A DNA stretch of 64,000 bases from Gracilibacillus ureilyticus (GCF_900111195.1 NZ_FOGL01000013.1:62001-126000); one strand, 5' to 3'. Positions 47,020-57,806 are shown, numbered from the stretch's first letter. Numbers and translations are program-made. The notes: generated by a model from the letters alone, not told the origin.

Positions 47020-47830
47020 TCAAAGTTTCCTCCAGAATTTCTTCCTGGTCTTCCTCGCGTCTCGTTTTCATTTTATCAGATAAGAAAGCACTTAGTTTTT
47101 CTTTTAATATTCGAGGGTTTTGGCCAGATTGTACACCTATAACCCCTTCAATAATTACCTGCTTCATAAAAATTTCTTCACTAGTTTTTGATTCCAGTTT
47201 TCCAGCCATAGGAATAAATACTAAATTAGCTAAAACAGAGCCATAAAAGGTTGTTAAGAGAGCTACTGCCATACTCGGTCCGAGTGTTTCAGGATCCTCC
47301 AGGTTACGTAACATCAATATTAAACCAATTAATGTACCAACCATCCCCCATGCTGGTGCATATTCTCCAGCTTTCTCCAAAATTTGCCTACCTCGGTAAT
47401 GTCGGTCTTCCATTGCTTCAATTTCAGCATTCATAATATCATTGATCACTTCAGGTTCTATTCCATCAATCGCGAGAAGCACACCTTTTTTTATAAAAGG
47501 ATCTTCCACATCTTCTAATTCATTCTCCAGTGCGAGAAGCCCTTCACGTCTAGCTCTTTCTGACAACCTCTCAAATAGAGCTATTAATTGAGGTAAATCA
47601 TTTTCACTTTTCTTAAAAGCCTCCTGAAAGACATCTTTCATAGATTTTATTTGCTGTAAATTAAAGTTAACGAGGAGTGCTGCAGCTAAGCCCCCAATTA
47701 CAATCAAAATAGAAGACAGTTGTAAAAAGCCGACAAATCCTCCCATACCACCACTGGAAATAATACCAAACATGATCATAATAAACCCAACTGTTATACC
47801 GATTGGAGTAAATATATCTCTCTTCTTCAT
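47009..47830 (-). CDS. motP: Flagellar stator protein MotP
   Basis: A 273-aa MotA-family stator with four helices (about 9-28, 32-54, 148-170, 182-204) and the cytoplasmic loop that contacts FliG. GEYAPAWGMVGTLIGLILML and DPETLGPSMAVALLTTFYGSVLAN are typical of MotP. It pairs with MotS to give Na+-driven torque. AGAGAGAACAG precedes the ATG. It lies just downstream of ccpA; read-through from ccpA is possible. Confidence 0.94.
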   Translation of the reverse strand: MKKRDIFTPIGITVGFIMIMFGIISSGGMGGFVGFLQLSSILIVIGGLAAALLVNFNLQQIKSMKDVFQEAFKKSENDLPQLIALFERLSERARREGLLALENELEDVEDPFIKKGVLLAIDGIEPEVINDIMNAEIEAMEDRHYRGRQILEKAGEYAPAWGMVGTLIGLILMLRNLEDPETLGPSMAVALLTTFYGSVLANLVFIPMAGKLESKTSEEIFMKQVIIEGVIGVQSGQNPRILKEKLSAFLSDKMKTRREEDQEEILEETLNEA

Positions 47831-47905
47831 CTGTTCTCTCTCCCTAATGTATGAAAAACATTCACATTCTTATAGGTAAAATACCCTACAATTACATTAT
47901 CGGCA

Positions 47906-48907
47906 CTATTTCTGTTTTGTTGAGTTTCTTTTTACAATTTGATGTGGTAAAACGACATTTTTCTCTTCAACGTTTTCTTTATTCATAAATTTAGTAAGCA
48001 GACGCATCGCTACAGCACCGATATCATACATTGGTTGTACCACTGTCGTTAGTGTTGGACGAACCATTGTGGCTAAACGTGTATTATCAAAACCGAACAC
48101 TTCTACATCTTCCGGAACTTTCACACCTTTATCCTGCAATCCGTGGATAACACCAAGTGCGAGTTCATCAGTTGCAGCGAAAACAGCTTTAGGATAATTA
48201 TCCATTTCCAAGATTTGATTTGCAGCATCGATACCAGATTCATAAGAAAAGTCTACATTAATGATGTAATCTTCATTAACGGTTCCGTTCGAATCTTCAA
48301 TTGCACGGACATAACCTTGATATTTCTTTTCATTAACAGCAGAATCCTCTTCGCCTGTCACATAAAGGGGCTGCTTTGTTCCATTATCAATTAAGAAATT
48401 AGTTGCTTCATAAGCAGCTTGTTCATAATCAATATTTACTGAAGGAATGGTTTCTGATGGGTCAATCGTTGCTGCAAGAGCAACAGGAACAGGTGATGTT
48501 TTTAATTGTTGAACGTGTTCTTCTGTTATACTTGCCCCCATATATATTAAACCATCCACTTGCTTTTCAAACATTGTGTTAATTAACCGCAATTCTTTTT
48601 CCTTATTCTGGTCAGAGTTACTTAAGATAATATTATATTTGTACATTGTCGCAATATCATCTATCCCTCTGGCTAATTCAGAAAAAAAGATGCTCGATAT
48701 ATCAGGAATGATTACTCCTACGGTAGTTGTTTTCTTGCTAGCTAAACCTCTTGCAACAGCGTTGGGACGGTATCCAAGACGTTCAATGGTATTTAATACT
48801 TTCTTGCGTGTAGCAGGCTTCACATTTGGGTTTCCGTTCACTACACGGGAAACAGTTGCCATCGATACGTTTGCTTCCCTTGCTACATCATAAATTGTTA
48901 TATTCAT
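47906..48907 (-). CDS. ccpA: Catabolite control protein A
   Basis: A 333-aa LacI-family master regulator of carbon catabolite control; with HPr-Ser-P it binds cre sites. N-terminal helix-turn-helix and hinge ([50 protein letters not shown]) and a periplasmic-binding-protein-like core ([39 protein letters not shown]). ATG 48907 is chosen because GGAGG sits 8 bases upstream. Flanked by aroA and motP as in B. subtilis. It would be the factor acting on the cre-like site near 8.9 kb. Confidence 0.96.
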   Translation of the reverse strand: MNITIYDVAREANVSMATVSRVVNGNPNVKPATRKKVLNTIERLGYRPNAVARGLASKKTTTVGVIIPDISSIFFSELARGIDDIATMYKYNIILSNSDQNKEKELRLINTMFEKQVDGLIYMGASITEEHVQQLKTSPVPVALAATIDPSETIPSVNIDYEQAAYEATNFLIDNGTKQPLYVTGEEDSAVNEKKYQGYVRAIEDSNGTVNEDYIINVDFSYESGIDAANQILEMDNYPKAVFAATDELALGVIHGLQDKGVKVPEDVEVFGFDNTRLATMVRPTLTTVVQPMYDIGAVAMRLLTKFMNKENVEEKNVVLPHQIVKRNSTKQK

Positions 48908-49113
48908 TATTAAAACCTCCATCTATTATTTCAATCAAATAGTTTATTTTGTTCAGCATCCATTACGATTTTTTAGAACTCAATTTGTAAATATGTACAT
49001 CATTATTATTATAACAAAAATCGCAATTCTTTTAACATTTTAACCATTAAATTTCTTATTTTTTTCATAATTTAATGATTTTGGTCATATTAACTGGTAG
49101 AAAAACGAAAAAC

Positions 49114-49137
49114 GCCCCTGCATTTTATGCAAGGGGC
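49114..49137 (-). terminator. Terminator after aroA
   Basis: GCCCCTGCAT/ATGCAAGGGGC forms a stem with one bulged base and a TTT loop, followed on the minus strand by GTTTTTC. Just beyond the aroA stop. Confidence 0.85.
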
Positions 49138-49148
49138 AGATATTTCCA

Positions 49149-50234
49149 TTATTTATTTAATACAGGATTATTCCTTTTTAATAACTCATCCATAAAGTTA
49201 TGGAATGTCGGAATGTCCATTTGTTGAGCGGAATCTGATAATGCAACAGCTGGATCCGGGTGTACTTCTGCCATTACACCATCCGCACCTATTGCTAAAG
49301 CAGCTTTAGCAGCAGGCAATAATAGATCTCTTCTTCCAGTTGAGTGTGTCACATCCACCATTACCGGTAAATGAGTTTCTTGTTTTAAGATTGGCACTGC
49401 CGTAATATCCAATGTATTTCTCGTAGCTTTTTCATATGTTCTGATACCACGCTCACAAAGGATAATTTGACCATTACCTTTGGAGTTAATATATTCTGCA
49501 GCATTGATAAAATCAGAAATTGTTGCAGACATACCACGTTTCAATAATACGGGTTTGTTCGTCTCTCCAGCAGCCTTAAGTAATTCAAAGTTCTGCATAT
49601 TTCTTGCACCAATCTGAATTACATCAATATAATTGATAGCTTCTTCGATATGTGCCGGGTTGACAATCTCACTTACTACCGCTAAGCCATATTCGTCAGA
49701 TACACGCTTTAAAATCTCCAAACCTTCAAATCCTAATCCCTGGAAATCATAAGGTGATGTTCTAGGTTTGAACGCCCCGCCACGAATTAACTTTAATCCC
49801 TCTTTCTTAATTGCAGCAGCAACTTCTGCTACTTGCTCATAGCTTTCCACAGCACACGGACCAAAGATGAAGTGCTGATTACCATCACCAAATTTATCTC
49901 CGTTTATATTAATAACTGTATCTTCCGCTTTTTTCTTACGGGATACCAGTAATGCTTTTGAATGATCGTCTTCTTGTAATTCAAGACCTGCTTTGAAAAT
50001 TTCTTTGAACAAATGAACAATTGTAGAATTCTCAAATGGACCATTATTGTTTTTCGTGATCAGATTTAGCATATCACGTTCTCTAACAGGATCATAGCTA
50101 CGATTAGCCCCTTGCTTTTCTTTTACTTGACCAGTTTCTTTTACCAACTCTGCACGTTTGTTAATTAATTCTAAAATCTCTAAATTTATCTGGTCAAGCT
50201 TTTCGCGAAGCTGATCCAATTGTTCATTACTCAT
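49149..50234 (-). CDS. aroA: Chorismate mutase-DAHP synthase
   Basis: A 361-aa bifunctional enzyme opening the aromatic pathway. Residues 1-85 are an AroQ-type chorismate mutase ([34 protein letters not shown]). The rest is a type Ib DAHP synthase ([70 protein letters not shown]). In B. subtilis the mutase domain gives feedback control by chorismate and prephenate. AGGGGGAT precedes the ATG. Divergent from the FtsA-like gene. Confidence 0.95.
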   Translation of the reverse strand: MSNEQLDQLREKLDQINLEILELINKRAELVKETGQVKEKQGANRSYDPVRERDMLNLITKNNNGPFENSTIVHLFKEIFKAGLELQEDDHSKALLVSRKKKAEDTVININGDKFGDGNQHFIFGPCAVESYEQVAEVAAAIKKEGLKLIRGGAFKPRTSPYDFQGLGFEGLEILKRVSDEYGLAVVSEIVNPAHIEEAINYIDVIQIGARNMQNFELLKAAGETNKPVLLKRGMSATISDFINAAEYINSKGNGQIILCERGIRTYEKATRNTLDITAVPILKQETHLPVMVDVTHSTGRRDLLLPAAKAALAIGADGVMAEVHPDPAVALSDSAQQMDIPTFHNFMDELLKRNNPVLNK

Positions 50235-50393
50235 TATAAAATCCCCCTACCCTATTTTAAATTACTCAAAAGTGGTATACTTTCTATATAATATTAGGGA
50301 TAATTATAGCTAAAATTTATCGTCTTGTCACCAGTTAGTTTTAATATTTTATAGAAAATTAAAAATATTTATAATTTAGAGAGGAATTCGACT

Positions 50394-52514
50394 ATGTCTG
50401 AACAAATGTTTGCACTTGATATCGGCACAAGATCTGTCGTCGGATTATTGTTAGATAAAGAAGAAAAGAAATATAAAGTAATAGATTATTATGTTGTAGA
50501 ACATGAGGAACGTTCCATGCTTGATGGACAAATCCATGATGTCGTTTCCGTTTCTAAAGTCATTGAGCGGGTAAAACTTCATTTAGAACAAAAACACGAC
50601 ATCACTTTAGAGAGAGTTTGTGTTGCAGCTGCAGGTAGAGCGCTAAAAACGAAAAGAATCCAAACATCGAAAAACATTGAAAAGCAACCACTAATGAATG
50701 AGGAAGACATCTTATATTTAGAGCTGGAAGCTGTACAAAAAGCTCAATACAATCTGGCACAAGAAGAAAACACAGAAAAAAGTTCTCATTATTATTGTGT
50801 CGGCTATTCTGTTTTAAATTATACGCTTGACGGTGAAGTCATCGGATCATTAATTGATCAGCAGGGAATCGAAGCAAATGCAGAAATCATAGCTACTTTC
50901 CTTCCAAAAATAGTAGTGGAATCATTACTGTCAGCCCTAAATCGTGCAGGTTTGCAACTGGAAGCTTTAACTTTAGAGCCAATTGCAGCCATTCATGTCC
51001 TCATCCCGCCTTCCATGAGGAGATTGAATGTTGCATTAGTGGATATAGGAGCAGGTACAAGCGATATTGCTATAACCTCAGAGGGTACGGTCACTGCGTA
51101 TGGTATGGTACCTAAGGCAGGTGATGAAATAACAGAAGCTATCAGTGATCATTATTTATTGGATTTCAATCTGGCTGAGAAATTCAAAAAAGAAATTACC
51201 TTGAATAAAACAGCGATGGTTGAAGATATTTTAGGTTTTGAACAAGAAGTGACGTACGAAGAATTAGTGGAAGCTGTTTTGCCTTCCGTTGATAATTTAG
51301 CATCAGCCATTGCAGAAGAAATTATGTTATTAAACGGGAAGACTCCTAAAGCTGTTATGCTTGTTGGCGGAGGGAGCCAGACACCTGAGTTAGCCAAGCG
51401 ATTAGCTGTCAAGTTAAAACTACCGGTAAATCGTGTTGCAATTCGCGGAGTTGAAGCGATACAACTTTTGCAACCTAATACAGATATGCCTGTCGGTCCG
51501 GAATTCATTACACCAATTGGAATTGCCATCGCAGCAAAACAGAATCCGGTCCACTACATTAGTGTTACTGTGAATGACAGGTTGGTTCGATTATTTGAAA
51601 TGAAACAATTAACGATTGCCGATGCTCTGCTTGCTGCGGGCGTCAATATCCAAAAGCTGTACGGTCGACCGGGGATGGCCTATATTGTCACATATAATGG
51701 CAAAGATGTTACAATACCCGGTAGTTTTGGGAAGACTCCAGCGATTTTAATTAATGGAGAAAAAGCAACAGTGGATTCCTCCATCCAAAACGGGGATACA
51801 TTAGAAGTGTTACGAGGGGACGACGGGAAAAGCCCTGAAATGACTGTTGGCGAATTTATTGGAGCTATAAAGGAAATGACCATTTACATCGAAGGAGAAC
51901 CGTATACAATACAACAGGTTATAACGGTAAATGGTAAACAAGTTGATCCAGGTTATGTATTAAAGGATGGCGACAAAATTAATTATGATCACAGGATAAA
52001 AATTAGTGAATTGAGTCAATTTGACAAAATGGACCAGACATTCACTGTCTGGATTGATGATCAGAAGATAAGCATGAATGAGTACAGTAAAAGAATCGTC
52101 GCAAACGGGAAGGATGTTTCTTCACAATATTTACTAAAGGATGGGGATCGGCTGGAAATCATCAATGAAACCAAGCCAAAAGTACAGGATTTAAGTGAAA
52201 AACTTCAAATGTCCTTTGATACGTCTATAGATATTATATACAATGGAAAACCATTAAAAATATCGAAACCTTTAGTCCAGATTTTCCGAAACGGGGAAAA
52301 ATTAGAACAAGATGAAACAATCAATGACCAGGATAAATTACAAATAAAGAAACTAAAGAACGAACCGTTTATTTTTCAGGACATATTCCGGTTTATCTCA
52401 TTAGATTTATCAAAGGTAAAAGGTAAGGTCACCATGTTAAAAAACAGTGAACCTGTTTCATTCTTTGATCAGTTAAAACCTGGAGATAAGGTTACTATAT
52501 CCATAGAAAGTTAA
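50394..52514 (+). CDS. Large FtsA/PilM-like ATPase with repeated beta-rich tail
   Basis: A 706-aa protein. The first 380 residues form an actin/Hsp70-fold ATPase of the FtsA/PilM type: phosphate loop FALDIGTRSVVGLLLD, VALVDIGAGTSDIAITSEG, and adenosine-site MLVGGGSQTPELAKRL. The next 320 residues contain several repeats of a short beta module (VTVNDRLVRLF; ILINGEKATVDSSIQNGD; VTVNGKQVDPGYVLKDGD; IVANGKDVSSQYLLKDGD; IFRNGEKLEQDETINDQD) resembling ubiquitin-like or S4-like folds. No membrane helix is seen. It lacks the FtsA 1C/C-terminal amphipathic layout. It sits divergently between aroA and ytxJ. Often labelled cell division FtsA domain protein; its real job is unknown. Confidence 0.85.
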   Translation: MSEQMFALDIGTRSVVGLLLDKEEKKYKVIDYYVVEHEERSMLDGQIHDVVSVSKVIERVKLHLEQKHDITLERVCVAAAGRALKTKRIQTSKNIEKQPLMNEEDILYLELEAVQKAQYNLAQEENTEKSSHYYCVGYSVLNYTLDGEVIGSLIDQQGIEANAEIIATFLPKIVVESLLSALNRAGLQLEALTLEPIAAIHVLIPPSMRRLNVALVDIGAGTSDIAITSEGTVTAYGMVPKAGDEITEAISDHYLLDFNLAEKFKKEITLNKTAMVEDILGFEQEVTYEELVEAVLPSVDNLASAIAEEIMLLNGKTPKAVMLVGGGSQTPELAKRLAVKLKLPVNRVAIRGVEAIQLLQPNTDMPVGPEFITPIGIAIAAKQNPVHYISVTVNDRLVRLFEMKQLTIADALLAAGVNIQKLYGRPGMAYIVTYNGKDVTIPGSFGKTPAILINGEKATVDSSIQNGDTLEVLRGDDGKSPEMTVGEFIGAIKEMTIYIEGEPYTIQQVITVNGKQVDPGYVLKDGDKINYDHRIKISELSQFDKMDQTFTVWIDDQKISMNEYSKRIVANGKDVSSQYLLKDGDRLEIINETKPKVQDLSEKLQMSFDTSIDIIYNGKPLKISKPLVQIFRNGEKLEQDETINDQDKLQIKKLKNEPFIFQDIFRFISLDLSKVKGKVTMLKNSEPVSFFDQLKPGDKVTISIES

Positions 52515-52828
52515 AGGTTATCATGGAGTGAGTCTTCGGTAATATCATAATGTGAGGCATCCCATGTCACTTTATTGCTCTCAATCTTCAAAACCTGGGG
52601 AGACTCATGCTTTATATCATATTTCTTGGCAACGTAATTTGAAAGCTCCCGTGAAGTTTGGACTTTTAAACGATATAATTGCTTATCTGAATTTTTACTG
52701 TAGTTTTCAAATGCCTGATTAGCTGCAGCACTAATCGGACAGGTTAAGCTGTGTTTTAATAAGGTAAAAGTGTCTTTTTGCTGCTCAATTTGCTGGAATT
52801 CTGTAATATCATTAATATCTTTAATCAT
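52511..52828 (-). CDS. ytxJ: Bacilliredoxin-like YtxJ
   Basis: A 105-aa thioredoxin-fold protein with a single active Cys in LLKHSLTCPIS, followed by VQTSRELSNYVAKKYDIKHESPQVL where the cis-Pro lies. YtxJ is a monothiol protein of the bacillithiol system, expected to remove bacillithiol from oxidised proteins. It ends 4 bases inside the convergent FtsA-like gene. Third in the ytxG-ytxH-ytxJ order. Confidence 0.9.
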   Translation of the reverse strand: MIKDINDITEFQQIEQQKDTFTLLKHSLTCPISAAANQAFENYSKNSDKQLYRLKVQTSRELSNYVAKKYDIKHESPQVLKIESNKVTWDASHYDITEDSLHDNL

Positions 52829-52887
52829 ACAAATACCACCTTTTTATAAAATGAGAACCCTCCATAACTGCAGGTTAACGGAGATGG

Positions 52888-52919
52888 AAAAACTGCCCAT
52901 GTTACTCGGGCAGTTTTTT
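52888..52919 (-). terminator. Terminator between ytxH and ytxJ
   Basis: AAAAACTGCCC/GGGCAGTTTTT, perfect stem with flanking A/T on both sides, directly after the ytxH stop; ytxJ beyond must have its own promoter or rely on read-through. Confidence 0.85.
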
Positions 52920-52922
52920 AAA

Positions 52923-53390
52923 TTAGATATTCGTAACATTGTCGTCATTGGTTTCGTCAAACGATTTTGCAGCTTCATCAATTGCTTTAGCAACTTCCTC
53001 TGCTGCTTCCTCCGGGTCTTGCTGACCTTTCATTTTGTCTTGAATTGTTGTTTTTGTGTCTTTTAATTTATTCGTTAAATTTTGGGATTTTTCTGAAACT
53101 ACCTGTCCAAGCTGATTTGATTGTTCTTTCGCATACCCTGTCCATTCCGTACCTTTTTCATAAGCTACATCTTTCCATTCATTCGCACGGTCTTTTACAT
53201 AATTAGCTCCCTGGTTAATATCATAGCGGAGTTCTTTTCCTGATTTAGGAGCAAAAATTAAAGCTAAAGATGCACCTACAATCCCGCCAATAAGTGAACC
53301 GATTAAAAAGTCCTTACTGTTAATATTTTGGTTTTCGTCATTATTATGCTGGTTTTGGTTTTGTTGATTAGTCATTTCCCATTCCTCCAA
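52923..53390 (-). CDS. ytxH: YtxH general stress protein
   Basis: A 155-aa protein with an N-terminal polar stretch (NQQNQNQHNN), one membrane helix FLIGSLIGGIVGASLALIFAP and the YtxH signature APKSGKELR, then a long charged amphipathic helix region (about 60-140) with LEA-like character. In B. subtilis it is a SigB/SigH-dependent stress gene. Good ribosome binding site (TTGGAGGAATGG). It follows ytxG by 4 bases. Confidence 0.92.
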   Translation of the reverse strand: MEEWEMTNQQNQNQHNNDENQNINSKDFLIGSLIGGIVGASLALIFAPKSGKELRYDINQGANYVKDRANEWKDVAYEKGTEWTGYAKEQSNQLGQVVSEKSQNLTNKLKDTKTTIQDKMKGQQDPEEAAEEVAKAIDEAAKSFDETNDDNVTNI

Positions 53391-53394
53391 TTAA

Positions 53395-53820
53395 TTATTT
53401 ATTTTTATTTTTCTTAAACATTTCCATTACGACGGTACTCCATTTTATCGCTTGTGCTGTTGTTTCTTTATTCTCTTCTGCTACCCTGTGTACTGATTGG
53501 GAAACAGTTTTAATAGATTGGGAAAAATTCTTTACACTGTCTCCAACATTTTTCACTCCATCAACAAGAGTATTTAATCGGGTTGTTTTATCATTAATGT
53601 CATCCGCTAATTTATTCGTTTTATGAAGCAGAGCGGTTGTTTCTAATGTAATTCCCTCCATCTGTTTCTCTAATCCTTCTAATGTATCGGCAACATTAGA
53701 CATAGTTCGCTGAGTTTCTTTTAATACTTTCACTAGATAAACTACTAATACTGCAAAAGCAAGTGCTGCAATGATTGCTGCCAAGTATGCTAAAATTTCC
53801 ACGACGATTTCACTCCTCAT
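53395..53820 (-). CDS. ytxG: YtxG, DUF948 protein
   Basis: A 141-aa protein with an N-terminal membrane helix (about 7-28) and a long coiled coil (about 35-130; TLEGLEKQMEGITLETTALLHKTNKLADDINDKTTRLNTL split around a hinge), the DUF948 layout. In B. subtilis it heads the ytxGHJ stress operon and has been linked to cell-wall and division-related stress. Role unknown. ATG is preceded by GAGGAGTG. Confidence 0.92.
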   Translation of the reverse strand: MRSEIVVEILAYLAAIIAALAFAVLVVYLVKVLKETQRTMSNVADTLEGLEKQMEGITLETTALLHKTNKLADDINDKTTRLNTLVDGVKNVGDSVKNFSQSIKTVSQSVHRVAEENKETTAQAIKWSTVVMEMFKKNKNK

Positions 53821-53892
53821 TATGTAGTATCGTAATATAGTAATGGATTATAGTTATGGTATACCCTAATTTACCAAATCTAAACAATAAAA

Positions 53893-53922
53893 GTAAAGAA
53901 GGAAAAAAACTTCCTTCTTTAC
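53893..53922 (-). terminator. Terminator after murC
   Basis: GTAAAGAAGGAA/TTCCTTCTTTAC perfect 12-bp stem with an A-rich loop; followed on the minus strand by T-rich sequence. Confidence 0.85.
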
Positions 53923-53966
53923 AGTAATTCAACAAGAAGTGGTCTTTTTCCTTTTTTTACTCTGAA

Positions 53967-55262
53967 TTAATTCAAAACTTCTTCATATGCTTTTTGGTAT
54001 TTCTGGATATCTCCTGCGCCCATAAACACCAGCACACTATCTTTGTGTTCCTTTAATACATCAATCTTTTGTAAATCTAATATTTCACTTTCACTAATGA
54101 GAACTTGTAAATCATTAATAGTCAAATCGGATTCTTTTTCCCGGGCAGATCCAAAGATATCACATAAGTATACGAAATCTGCTTGTGAAAGAGACTGACC
54201 GAATTCATTTAAGAAAGTTTTTGTCCTAGAATACGTATGGGGTTGAAAAATAGCTACAATATCTTTATCTGGATATTTCTTACTTGCAGCTTCAATTGTT
54301 GCTTCAATCTCTTTAGGATGGTGCGCATAATCATCAATTAATATCTGGTCATTGTATTTCTTTTCCGTAAATCTTCTCTTTACACCCTGGAATGTGGCCA
54401 TTTTCTTAATATCTTCCGGATTCATGTCTTCATACTGACATATTGCAATAACAGCTAGAGCATTCAGGATATTATGGGTTCCAAATCCATTAATTTGGAA
54501 AGTATCATAGTAATCATTCCGAACATGAACATCAAAGGTAGTTTTTTCATTTTCAACTCTTATATTTTTTGCCTGAAAATCATTGTTCTCATTTAAGCCA
54601 TAATAAACTACTGGTACTTTTGCCTGGATTGATTGCAAATATTCATCATCACCACAAGCTACAATACCCTTTTTGACGTTATCTGCCATTTCCTGGAATG
54701 ATGAATAAACATCATTAATATCCGCAAAATAATCCGGGTGATCAAAATCAATATTCGTCATAATGGCATAGTCCGGATGATAGGCTAAAAAGTGTCTCCG
54801 GTATTCACATGCTTCAAAAACGAAGTATTGACTATCAACCTTTCCACAACCTGTCCCATCACCAATTAAGTATGAAATCGGGAAGGTTTGATCTAATACA
54901 TGAGCTAATAATCCCGTTGTCGAAGTTTTTCCGTGAGCACCTGTTACGGCAATACTTGTATACCTTGTTAACCATTCTCCTAAGAATTCATGGTACCGGT
55001 AGAAAGGCAAGCCAAGTCTTTTCGCTTCTATAATTTCCTCATGATCTTCTTTAAATGCATTACCTGCTATAATAATCAAATCTTCTGTTATGTTATTTTT
55101 TGAAAAAGGCATAATGGGGATATTCTTCTCTTCCAGAGCCTGTTGTGTAAAAATGTATTTATCTATATCTGATCCTTGCACATTCATTCCTGTATCAGCA
55201 AGAATTTGAGCTAATGCACTCATACCAGTTCCTTTAATACCAATGAAATGGTAAACTTTCAT
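53967..55262 (-). CDS. murC: UDP-N-acetylmuramate-L-alanine ligase
   Basis: A 431-aa Mur ligase adding L-Ala to UDP-MurNAc in peptidoglycan synthesis. N-terminal UDP-binding [21 protein letters not shown] loop [26 protein letters not shown] and the C-terminal [17 protein letters not shown] motif. ATG 55262 follows TTGGAGG; a longer in-frame start is unlikely. Flanked by ytxG and sftA as in B. subtilis. Length is normal and all motifs are intact. Confidence 0.96.
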   Translation of the reverse strand: MKVYHFIGIKGTGMSALAQILADTGMNVQGSDIDKYIFTQQALEEKNIPIMPFSKNNITEDLIIIAGNAFKEDHEEIIEAKRLGLPFYRYHEFLGEWLTRYTSIAVTGAHGKTSTTGLLAHVLDQTFPISYLIGDGTGCGKVDSQYFVFEACEYRRHFLAYHPDYAIMTNIDFDHPDYFADINDVYSSFQEMADNVKKGIVACGDDEYLQSIQAKVPVVYYGLNENNDFQAKNIRVENEKTTFDVHVRNDYYDTFQINGFGTHNILNALAVIAICQYEDMNPEDIKKMATFQGVKRRFTEKKYNDQILIDDYAHHPKEIEATIEAASKKYPDKDIVAIFQPHTYSRTKTFLNEFGQSLSQADFVYLCDIFGSAREKESDLTINDLQVLISESEILDLQKIDVLKEHKDSVLVFMGAGDIQKYQKAYEEVLN

Positions 55263-55277
55263 AAAATGAACCTCCAA

Positions 55278-55611
55278 AATCTCGTCATAAATATTTTCGT
55301 CATTCCTGAACGATCTATCTCTAAAACCAAAGCCTGCATAATTATAATATTAATAAAATTCTACCCGAAAACTGTTATGTCATTCTATTCATAAACACCC
55401 ATATATGTTCATTTATTAGAAAAACTTCTTTATAACTAAAACAATTGTTACTTTTACTATTATCAATTAATGTGTATTCATTCTTAATTTATAAAAATTC
55501 CTCTGTCTATCATAAAGCAATATTCGGGAACCGACAAGTGCAAATAGACCCTGCTCACCAATCAAGTTGATAGCTGTGCTCTTGCCTCACTCTTTTTCAG
55601 CCACCTTACTG
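55278..55611. other. Intergenic region between sftA and murC
   Basis: About 330 AT-rich bases. They should hold the murC promoter; I see no clear terminator for sftA and no coding signal. Confidence 0.5.
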
Positions 55612-57690
55612 CTAAGAATACAGATTATCCAGATCATGTCTGTTAATTAATATTTCCCTTTGTTTACTTCCATTCTGCCCCGAAATAATTCCATCCTGCT
55701 CCATGGAATCTATCAGCCGGGCTGCTCGATTATAGCCAATTTTAAACCGTCTTTGTAATAATGAAGCACTAGCACCATTGTATTCTAATACAAAATCTAT
55801 CGCTTCATCATAAAGTTCATCAACTTCTGAAGAAGAGTTAACCTGTTCAATTAATTGTTCCTGTTCAAATAAATAATTCGGTTCTGCCATTTGTTTTACG
55901 TAGTGTGTAATACGTTCAATTTCTTCATCCGAAACAAATGCACCCTGAATTCTTTTCATATCACCTGAACCATTCTCAACAAACAGCATATCACCTTTCC
56001 CTAATAATTTCTCCGCGCCTGCACTATCCAGTATAGTCCTTGAGTCCACCTGTGAAGAGACACTAAAGGCAATTCTTGTAGGGACATTTGCTTTAATAAG
56101 ACCAGTGATCACATCCACGGACGGTCTTTGGGTTGCGATTAATAAGTGAATGCCACATGCCCTTGCTTTTTGAGCAATACGGCATATCGCATCCTCTACA
56201 TCCTGCGGTGATGTCATCATTAAATCTGCCAATTCATCAATAACAATAACAAGGTAAGGTAATTTATCTTCATAACGATTCATTTTTTCCATTTTCTCAT
56301 TATATTTTGATAAATCCCTGACGGTTTCTTTTACAAATTTCTGGTATCTGTTTTCCATCTCATTTACAGCCCACTTTAATGCAGAAGTAGCCGCTTTTAC
56401 GTCTGTAATAACTGGCGCCACTAAATGCGGTATATCATTGTATGGCGTAAGTTCAACCATTTTCGGGTCTATTAACAGGAATTTAACATCCTCATGATTA
56501 GCTTTATATAATAAACTAACAAGTATTGTATTGATACAAACACTTTTCCCTGATCCGGTTGCACCTGCAATAAGTCCGTGTGGCATTTTCTGTAAATCAG
56601 TTACAATTGGTCTTCCTTCAATATCCGCTCCTAATGCAACAGTTAACGGAGACGCTGGATCCTGAAAAGTGCGGGATTCCAGCATTTTTTGTAAAAAGAC
56701 TGGTTGGGCAACATCATTTGGCACCTCAATCCCTATTGTGTTTTTTCCGGGAATTGGTGCTTCCATTCGTATATCTTTAGCGGCAAGATTCAATTTAATA
56801 TCATCACTTAAATTTTTGATTTTGCTTACTTTTACACCTGGTTCCGGTTGAATTTCAAATCTGGTAACTGACGGACCTTGTGTGGCTCCAACCACAGATG
56901 CTCTAATACTAAAATGGTTTAATGTTAATTGCAAAGTTTCTGATTGCTGATTCACCCAATTTGTTTGCTCAGATACAGAAAAATCCGGTGTATCATTTAA
57001 CAAGTGGTAAGGCAGCTGTTTAGTTACTTTTGACTCGGTGCGGTGTGTCTGTTGTACCTGTTGTACTTGGTGCACCTGTTCTACTTGCTGTTTAAAATTT
57101 GTCTGGTGTTGCTGTTCCCTTCTCTTCCGTTTATCCCTAGGCGTCATGATTACATTTATCGGCCTGATTTTTTCACCAGTTTTTATACTGCTCTGAGTAG
57201 TTTCTCTTGTATTTTTCATTTCGTTACTATGTATATATTCATCTTCCATAACAGGTGGAGAAGGAGGTAGTATATCTTCTTTTACTTCTTCCAGATGATT
57301 CTCTTTTATCTCTTTAGATTTCAATCCCATGTCAGTTTGGTCATTACTTTTTTCCATAGCTGCTTCTACAAGTTTATTGTGATTCCCGGCTGCTTTATTC
57401 TGATTAAAACCATGAATGGGTGAAGGTACATGACTCACTTTAAATGGTGTATGTGTGCTCTTTTGATCACTATTACTATCCTTTACTGGCGCTTTTCTTT
57501 CCGAAGTTACTGTTCGTTTCGGTTGATATATTGGTTGATTATTATTTTTAGGATACTGGTAAGCCATTTTTGTTTCCACTGACTTCATACTGCTGCTGCG
57601 ATTCACTTCTTTACTGCTGTGATCTTCTCTTGGAACAACAGATTCTTCTTCAAATAAATGATCCCATTTATTTTTGATATTCTTCCACAT
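55612..57690 (-). CDS. sftA: DNA translocase SftA (FtsK/SpoIIIE family)
   Basis: A 692-aa soluble septal DNA pump. It has no membrane segment. The N-terminal 250 residues are polar and low-complexity, with a Gln/Val/His repeat (QQVEQVHQVQQVQQ near 205-220). The motor has Walker A GATGSGKSV, LLIDPKMVELTPYNDIPHL, Walker B VIVIDELADLMM and ATQRPSVDVITGLIK. A C-terminal winged gamma domain (LQRRFKIGYNRAARLIDSMEQ) reads DNA polarity sequences. B. subtilis SftA is about 950 aa, so the N-terminal linker is much shorter here. GTGAGAGTGAAG lies before the ATG. Confidence 0.93.
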   Translation of the reverse strand: MWKNIKNKWDHLFEEESVVPREDHSSKEVNRSSSMKSVETKMAYQYPKNNNQPIYQPKRTVTSERKAPVKDSNSDQKSTHTPFKVSHVPSPIHGFNQNKAAGNHNKLVEAAMEKSNDQTDMGLKSKEIKENHLEEVKEDILPPSPPVMEDEYIHSNEMKNTRETTQSSIKTGEKIRPINVIMTPRDKRKRREQQHQTNFKQQVEQVHQVQQVQQTHRTESKVTKQLPYHLLNDTPDFSVSEQTNWVNQQSETLQLTLNHFSIRASVVGATQGPSVTRFEIQPEPGVKVSKIKNLSDDIKLNLAAKDIRMEAPIPGKNTIGIEVPNDVAQPVFLQKMLESRTFQDPASPLTVALGADIEGRPIVTDLQKMPHGLIAGATGSGKSVCINTILVSLLYKANHEDVKFLLIDPKMVELTPYNDIPHLVAPVITDVKAATSALKWAVNEMENRYQKFVKETVRDLSKYNEKMEKMNRYEDKLPYLVIVIDELADLMMTSPQDVEDAICRIAQKARACGIHLLIATQRPSVDVITGLIKANVPTRIAFSVSSQVDSRTILDSAGAEKLLGKGDMLFVENGSGDMKRIQGAFVSDEEIERITHYVKQMAEPNYLFEQEQLIEQVNSSSEVDELYDEAIDFVLEYNGASASLLQRRFKIGYNRAARLIDSMEQDGIISGQNGSKQREILINRHDLDNLYS

Positions 57691-57806
57691 CGTACTTCAC
57701 TCTCACTTCCTGCATATATAAATGGTACGATTAGTTATCATCCTTTTTATTTTATCACGAATCCGGACGTGTGAATAGTTGACATAACAAATATGGTAAA
57801 AAGAAA

